From: Pseudomonadota bacterium
GTDB taxonomy: Bacteria > Pseudomonadota > Gammaproteobacteria > Steroidobacterales > Steroidobacteraceae
NCBI GenBank assembly: GCA_023423065.1
Contig: JAFAGC010000122.1
Coordinates: 1 to 9,441 of the forward strand
Reading direction: 5' to 3'
Length of the DNA stretch: 9,441 bases
Positions 5,504 through 9,441 of the stretch are shown piece after piece. How positions within the stretch are numbered: the stretch's first letter is position 1; each line of letters begins with the position of its first letter. The position numbers and the translations under genes were made by a program. The notes beneath the pieces were generated by a model that was not told the origin of the DNA, did no database searches, and was given only the letters and a program-made list of their open reading frames with translations.

Positions 5504-8002
5504 TCAGGTGCCGCGCGGCTTCGCGCGCCGCGTCGGCTCCGCCTCGAGCGGATTCTCCGGCCAGTAGTGGCGCGGGTACCGGCCGCGCATGTCCTTGCGC
5601 ACGTCGATGTAGGCGTTGCTCCAGAAGCTGGCGAGATCCCGCGTCACCTGCAGCGGCCGTTGCGCGGGCGACAATAGTTTGAACGTGACCGGCACCGCGC
5701 CGCCGCCGATGCGCGGCGTGGCGGCGAGGCCGAATACCTCTTGCATGCGCATCGACGCGCACGGTGCGTTGTCGTCGATGTAGTCGATGCGCGCGCGAGA
5801 ACCGGTCGGCAGCGTGATGTGCGTGGGCGCCAGTTCGTCGAGCTTCTGCTGTTGCGGGTACGTGAGCCGCGAGCGCAGCGCATCGAGCAGCGGCACGCGC
5901 GCGAGCTGCGAGCGGCGCGTGATGCCATCGAGAAACGACTCGAGCCAGCCGAGGTCCGCGACCAGCGACTCGCGCGAGAAATCCGGCCAGTCCGCGAGCT
6001 CCTTGCGGCCCAGTGCACGCAAGAATTCGCAGCGCGCCACGAAGTTGCGCGCCTCGTCGTCCCAGGGCAGCACGTCGAGCCCGAGCGAACGCACACCTTC
6101 GACCATCGCGGCGGCGGTCGCGTCGCGCGGCGGTTCGGGCAGGGGCTTCTCCTCGATCAGCAGGTCGTCGAGCCACACCGCGCGGCGCGCGACGATGGTC
6201 TCGGTGCGTTCGTCCCAGTGCACCTCTTCCGCGCGGCGCACGTGTTCGCCGAAATGCTCCAGCAGGTCCGCGCGAGACAGTGGCGCGGCGAGGCGGATCT
6301 GCGCCTCACGTTCGCGATCGTCGAGATCGATCGCGACGATGAATTCCTCGCGCGCGATGGACTCGGGGCCGGGAAACACGGCGCCGCGTCCGTTCGCGAG
6401 CTGATAACGCGCCTCGCCGCCGGGGCGGCGCCGGCCGATGCGGTCGGGATACGCGAACCCGAGCAGCACGCCGGCATCCACGTCCGCGGAGGGAATCCGC
6501 GCCGATTGGCCCGACTGCTGCTCGAACGCGCGCTGCGCGCGCCGCGCTCGATCGAGCGCGCCCCGGTCGGCGCCCGTTCCGCGTCGCAAGGTTTCCAGGC
6601 GTGTCCGGATATCCGAATCGCGCATGGCCCCGCCCGCACGCAGCAAGTCGCGATCCGACAGCAACGCGGCGAGCTCCGCGCCGAGCGGCGCGACCCCGAG
6701 GCGGCGCGCCTCCAGCAACAGGTGCGCGAGCCGGGGATGCGCGGGAAATTCCTGCATCGCCTTGCCGTGCGCCGTGATCCTGCCGGCCTCGTCGAGCGCG
6801 CCGAGACGCCGCAGCAGATCGCGCGAACTCGCGAGTGTCGCGGCCGGTGGCGGATCGAGCCAACGCAACGCGCCCGCATCCGTGCCCCAGGCCGCCAGAT
6901 CGAGCGCCAGCGGCGCGAGATCGGCGACGCATACCTCCGGCGGCGCGTAGGCGGCCAGGCTTCTTTCGGCGCCCTCGCCCCACAGCCGATAACACACGCC
7001 GGGCGCGGTACGGCCGGCGCGTCCCGCGCGTTGTTCGGCCGAGGCGCGCGAGATGCGATGGACCTCGAGCCGGTTCATGCCGCTCGACGGGTCGAACAAG
7101 CTGCGGCGCTCGAGTCCCGCGTCGATGACGATGCGCACGCCGTCGATGGTGAGACTGGTCTCGGCGATGTTCGTGGCCAGCACGATCTTGCGGCGACCGG
7201 GCCTGGCCGGCGCGAGCGCGGCATCCTGGGCGTCCGGACCGAGCTCGCCGTACAGCGGCAACACCTCGGCGCCCGGTTCGTCGAGCATTCCCTGCACGCG
7301 ACGGATCTCGCCCGCCCCCGGCAGGAACACGAGCATGTCGCCCTCGGCTTCCTGCAATGCGCGCCGGATCGCGCGGACCACGGCGATCAACGGCTCCTCG
7401 CGCCCGCCCGGCAACAGCGGCATGCCCGTGCCGAGATGCTTCACGTCGACTGGATAGACCCGGCCTGCCGCCGTGACCACCGGCGCGTCGCCTAACAACT
7501 TCGCGACGGCGGCGCCGTCGAGCGTGGCGGACATGACCACCAGCCGCAGCTCGGGCGCGAGGTTCGCCTGCGCATCGAGCGCGAACGCGAGGCCGGTGTC
7601 GGCATGCAGGCTGCGCTCGTGGAATTCGTCGAACAACACCGCCGCGACACCTTCGAGCGCCGGATCGCTCTGCAACATGCGCGTGAACACGCCCTCGGTC
7701 ACCACCTCGATGCGCGTGCGGCGGCTCACGCGCGTCTCCAGCCGCATGCGGTAACCGACGGTTTCTCCCGGAGATTCTCCGAGGGTGCGCGCCATGCGTG
7801 TGGCCACGGCGCGCGTCGCGAGCCGTCGTGGCTCGAGCATCACGATCTTGCCGCCCCGCAACCATGATTCCTCCAGCAGCGCAATCGGCACAACGGTGCT
7901 CTTGCCGGCTCCGGGCGGCGCTTCCACGACCGCATTGGGACCGCGTTGCAGCGCGGCTTGCAGCGCGGGCAGGACTTCGTCGATGGGCAGGCCGGACTTC
8001 AC
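5504..8002 (-). CDS. hrpB: ATP-dependent RNA helicase HrpB (DEAH/RHA family)
   Basis: Predicted 832-residue helicase, the usual HrpB length. It starts with GTG at 8002. Motifs in order: I, PPGAGKST (29-36); Ia, LEPRRLATRA (56-65); Ib, TEGV (102-105); II, DEFH (125-128), the HrpB form of DEAH; III, SAT (158-160); V, ATNIAETSLTIDG (276-288); VI, QRAGRAGR (324-331). These make two RecA-like domains, followed by a winged-helix/HA2-like region (about 350-500) and the HrpB-specific C-terminal domain ending in ASFWSNAYIDVRKDMRGRYP and HYWPENP. It unwinds or remodels RNA using NTP hydrolysis. In Xanthomonas it has been tied to mRNA handling for type IV pili (from memory); the general role is poorly defined. 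No Shine-Dalgarno sequence precedes the GTG; TATGAT ends 9 nt before it. It is convergent with the MDR gene with no intergenic bases and divergent from ypfJ. Confidence 0.96.
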   Translation of the reverse strand: MKSGLPIDEVLPALQAALQRGPNAVVEAPPGAGKSTVVPIALLEESWLRGGKIVMLEPRRLATRAVATRMARTLGESPGETVGYRMRLETRVSRRTRIEVVTEGVFTRMLQSDPALEGVAAVLFDEFHERSLHADTGLAFALDAQANLAPELRLVVMSATLDGAAVAKLLGDAPVVTAAGRVYPVDVKHLGTGMPLLPGGREEPLIAVVRAIRRALQEAEGDMLVFLPGAGEIRRVQGMLDEPGAEVLPLYGELGPDAQDAALAPARPGRRKIVLATNIAETSLTIDGVRIVIDAGLERRSLFDPSSGMNRLEVHRISRASAEQRAGRAGRTAPGVCYRLWGEGAERSLAAYAPPEVCVADLAPLALDLAAWGTDAGALRWLDPPPAATLASSRDLLRRLGALDEAGRITAHGKAMQEFPAHPRLAHLLLEARRLGVAPLGAELAALLSDRDLLRAGGAMRDSDIRTRLETLRRGTGADRGALDRARRAQRAFEQQSGQSARIPSADVDAGVLLGFAYPDRIGRRRPGGEARYQLANGRGAVFPGPESIAREEFIVAIDLDDREREAQIRLAAPLSRADLLEHFGEHVRRAEEVHWDERTETIVARRAVWLDDLLIEEKPLPEPPRDATAAAMVEGVRSLGLDVLPWDDEARNFVARCEFLRALGRKELADWPDFSRESLVADLGWLESFLDGITRRSQLARVPLLDALRSRLTYPQQQKLDELAPTHITLPTGSRARIDYIDDNAPCASMRMQEVFGLAATPRIGGGAVPVTFKLLSPAQRPLQVTRDLASFWSNAYIDVRKDMRGRYPRHYWPENPLEAEPTRRAKPRGT

Positions 8003-8011
8003 GAGGCGCGG

Positions 8012-8017
8012 ATCATA
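8012..8017 (-). promoter_or_regulatory. Putative -10 element (TATGAT) for a near-leaderless hrpB transcript
   Basis: On the minus strand TATGAT (five of six to TATAAT) is followed by 9 nt and the GTG start at 8002. Transcription would start within about 3 nt of the start codon, and no Shine-Dalgarno sequence is present. Its -35 region would overlap the -10 element of ypfJ on the other strand. Confidence 0.5.
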
Positions 8018-8033
8018 CCCCGAGTGCCTCTGC

Positions 8034-8039
8034 TAACAT
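8034..8039 (+). promoter_or_regulatory. Putative -10 element (TAACAT) for a leaderless ypfJ transcript
   Basis: TAACAT is followed by 6 nt and the ypfJ ATG at 8046, so the seventh base after the box is the A of the start codon. There is no Shine-Dalgarno sequence. With a 17-bp spacer the -35 (8011-8016) would coincide with the -10 of hrpB, so the two promoters are back to back and overlapping. Confidence 0.45.
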
Positions 8040-8045
8040 CCCGGC

Positions 8046-8891
8046 ATGCGCTGGCGCGAAAGTCGACAAAGTCGCAACGTCCAGGATTACCGCGGTCGCT
8101 CCACCGGCCGGCCCGGCATGAAGTTCGGCATCGGCGGCGGGATCATCGCGCTGCTCGCGGCGTATTTTCTCGGCGTCGATCCGCGCGTCATCATGGGCCT
8201 GATGGGCGAAGGCGGCGGCGGCGCGCAGACCGAGGCGCCGATCGAGGCCGGCACGCCCAGCGACGAAGTCGGTCAGTTCGTCGCCGCCGTGCTCGGCGAC
8301 ACCGAGGACACCTGGAACCAGATCTTCGCGCAGGCGGGCCAGCAGTATCCGGCGCCCTATCTAGTCATGTTCGAGCAGGGCATCAACACGGCGTGCGGAT
8401 CGGCGACGTCGGCGGCAGGACCTTTCTACTGCCCCGCCGACCAGAAGGTCTACATCGACACGCAGTTCTTTCGCCAGCTCGAGACCGAGTTCGCGGCACA
8501 GGGCGACTTCGCGAAGGCATACGTTCTCGCGCACGAGGTCGGGCATCACGTGCAGACCGTGCTCGGCATTTCCGACAAGGTTCGCAACGCGCAGGCGCGC
8601 TCGTCGCAGGCGGATGGAAATGCGTTGCAGGTGCGCATGGAGCTGCAGGCGGATTGTTTCGCCGGCCTCTGGGCGCATCACGCCGATCGCGCGCGCGGCA
8701 TCGTCGAGGCCGGCGATGTCGAAGAAGCACTCGGCGCCGCATCGGCGGTGGGCGACGACACGATCCAGGAGCGCGTGCAGGGGCACGTGAACCAGGAATC
8801 CTTCACGCACGGCTCCGGCGCGCAGCGCCAGGAATGGTTCCGGCGCGGGTTCGAGTCGGGCAACGTGCAGGCCTGCGACACTTTCCAGTGA
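8046..8891 (+). CDS. ypfJ: YpfJ/KPN_02809-family membrane-anchored neutral zinc metallopeptidase
   Basis: Predicted 281-residue protein. It opens with the family's typical basic head (M-R-W-R-E-S-R, then N-V-Q-D), followed by one membrane segment (about 27-43) and a Gly-rich linker, so the catalytic domain should face the periplasm with an N-in anchor. The peptidase signature is HEVGHH at 163-168: H163 and H167 are zinc ligands and E164 the general base. The downstream ELQADCFAG (199-207) supplies the probable third ligand, E199. FTHGSGAQRQEWFRRGF (253-269) is also a family hallmark. Two further cysteines (117, 129) precede the catalytic motif and could form a disulfide. Start 8046 is preferred over the internal ATG at 8118 because the basic head is conserved. 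The physiological substrate of this family is not known to me. It is divergent from hrpB and probably co-transcribed with the GFA gene 11 bp downstream. Confidence 0.93.
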   Translation: MRWRESRQSRNVQDYRGRSTGRPGMKFGIGGGIIALLAAYFLGVDPRVIMGLMGEGGGGAQTEAPIEAGTPSDEVGQFVAAVLGDTEDTWNQIFAQAGQQYPAPYLVMFEQGINTACGSATSAAGPFYCPADQKVYIDTQFFRQLETEFAAQGDFAKAYVLAHEVGHHVQTVLGISDKVRNAQARSSQADGNALQVRMELQADCFAGLWAHHADRARGIVEAGDVEEALGAASAVGDDTIQERVQGHVNQESFTHGSGAQRQEWFRRGFESGNVQACDTFQ

Positions 8892-8902
8892 ATGTTCTTC
8901 GC

Positions 8903-9403
8903 ATGAGCACGACGGCGGGCCGAAAGCCAGTCGCGACCGGCGGCTGTCAATGCGGCGCGGTGCGGTACGCGTTTTACGCGCCGCTCGAGAATGTGCACGT
9001 CTGCCATTGCCGCATGTGCCAGCGCGCCACGGGCGGCGTATTCGCCGCGCTCGCCGGCGGCTCGCCCGACAACTTCGAATGGACGCAGGGCGTGCCCAGT
9101 TTCTTCGCGAGCTCGAACCTCGCACAGCGCGGATACTGCGCGACTTGCGGCACGCCGCTCTCGTTCCAGTACAACATCGCGAGCGCGCGCATCTACACGA
9201 CCATCGGCTCGCTCGATCATCCCGAGGACGCGCCCATCGTGAAGCAGTTCGGCATCGAGAGCCGGCTGCCGTGGGTGAAGTTCTGCGAGGAGGTCCCCGG
9301 CGAACGCACCGGCGAATCCGCCGCCGCGCAGGAGTTCCTCGCGAAGATGCAGGACAACCAGCGGGGTGGGGACAGGGGTGCCGGTGTAAAAGGTGGGGAA
9401 TAG
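8903..9403 (+). CDS. GFA-family (glutathione-dependent formaldehyde-activating enzyme/CENP-V-like) zinc protein
   Basis: Predicted 166-residue cytosolic protein. Cysteines follow the GFA zinc pattern: C15-x-C17 in GGCQCGAVRY, C34-x-C36-x-x-C39 in CHCRMC with the following RATGG, and C79-x-x-C82 in YCATCGTPLSF. GSLDHPEDAPI and LPWVKF are also typical of the family's second half. The founding member was described as condensing formaldehyde with glutathione; most relatives are uncharacterised, so no substrate is assigned. ATG 8903 begins 11 nt after the ypfJ stop without a Shine-Dalgarno sequence; an in-frame GTG at 8888 overlaps the ypfJ stop (GTGA) and could allow coupled translation. The last dozen codons (from about 9365) and the TAG stop lie in a G-rich palindromic repeat, giving a low-complexity tail (GGDRGAGVKGGE) that is probably repeat-derived and not native. 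Confidence 0.88.
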   Translation: MSTTAGRKPVATGGCQCGAVRYAFYAPLENVHVCHCRMCQRATGGVFAALAGGSPDNFEWTQGVPSFFASSNLAQRGYCATCGTPLSFQYNIASARIYTTIGSLDHPEDAPIVKQFGIESRLPWVKFCEEVPGERTGESAAAQEFLAKMQDNQRGGDRGAGVKGGE

Positions 9404-9441
9404 CTAGTCCCCGGCGTCGAACTAATCCCCACCTGTTACAC
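9367..9441. repeat. Imperfect palindromic REP-like repeat, cut by right window edge
   Basis: GTGTAAAAGGTGGGGA (9384-9399) pairs with TCCCCACCTGTTACAC (9426-9441) with one mismatch, around a 26-nt centre (9400-9425) that also shows partial symmetry (CCCCGGCGTCG). Left of this arm lies GGGGACAGGGGTGCCG (9367-9382), whose matching partner would fall beyond base 9441, so the whole element is probably about 90 bp. It shares GGGGACAG with the left-end palindrome but differs in the rest of its arms. It overlaps the 3' end and supplies the stop codon of the GFA gene. Confidence 0.7.

Noticed and set aside
5741..7495. 584-codon open frame on the plus strand antisense to hrpB
   Set aside because: A shadow of the helicase gene, which has every expected motif on the minus strand.
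1..9441. Composite transposon or genomic island bounded by the two terminal repeats
   Set aside because: The repeats differ in sequence outside GGGGACAG, there is no transposase or integrase, and the genes look like ordinary chromosomal ones of uniform composition.

Overview
This is a GC-rich, gene-dense chromosomal stretch from a Gram-negative proteobacterium. The best guess is a gammaproteobacterium near the Xanthomonadales, Nevskiales or Steroidobacteraceae. The pointers are an HrpB helicase, a YpfJ-type metallopeptidase, several lipoprotein signals, a Tat-exported PhoX and GGGGACAG-type palindromic repeats. The lineage is an inference from gene content, not a sequence match.

Layout. A perfect 26-bp inverted repeat (1-72) opens the window. 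Next, on the minus strand, comes a lipoprotein with a CPPC thioredoxin domain and a long helical tail (82-1725). It is divergent, across a 43-bp gap, from a Tat-dependent PhoX-family alkaline phosphatase lipoprotein (1769-3748, plus). A small DUF2799-type lipoprotein (3823-4374) and a zinc-independent MDR/quinone-oxidoreductase-like enzyme carrying an unexpected signal-peptide-like N-terminus (4421-5503) follow on the plus strand. The MDR stop codon directly abuts the stop of the convergent ATP-dependent helicase gene hrpB (5504-8002, minus). hrpB is divergent, again across 43 bp, from a ypfJ-like zinc metallopeptidase (8046-8891), followed 11 bp later by a GFA-family zinc protein (8903-9403). 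The last codons and the stop of the GFA gene lie inside a second palindromic repeat that runs off the right edge.

How the genes relate. Four of the products are predicted to be exported or lipidated (thioredoxin lipoprotein, PhoX, DUF2799 lipoprotein and, if the signal is real, the MDR enzyme), and YpfJ is membrane-anchored, so much of the window serves the cell envelope. The divergent CPPC lipoprotein and cysteine-rich PhoX are a plausible redox-maturation pair. ypfJ and the GFA gene are probably co-transcribed. The genes do not assemble into a recognisable defence, biosynthetic or mobile system.

The most notable signals are regulatory. Four genes carry a TANNNT -10-like hexamer only 6-9 nt before the start codon and have no Shine-Dalgarno sequence, which suggests leaderless mRNAs. 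The MDR gene instead has a Shine-Dalgarno sequence buried in a perfect 11-bp hairpin whose other arm overlaps a -10-like box. Both window ends fall inside palindromes sharing GGGGACAG, as expected if this is a contig that ended at dispersed repeats. No tRNA, rRNA, CRISPR array, IS transposase or phage gene was seen. No stretch over 300 bases lacks a gene.
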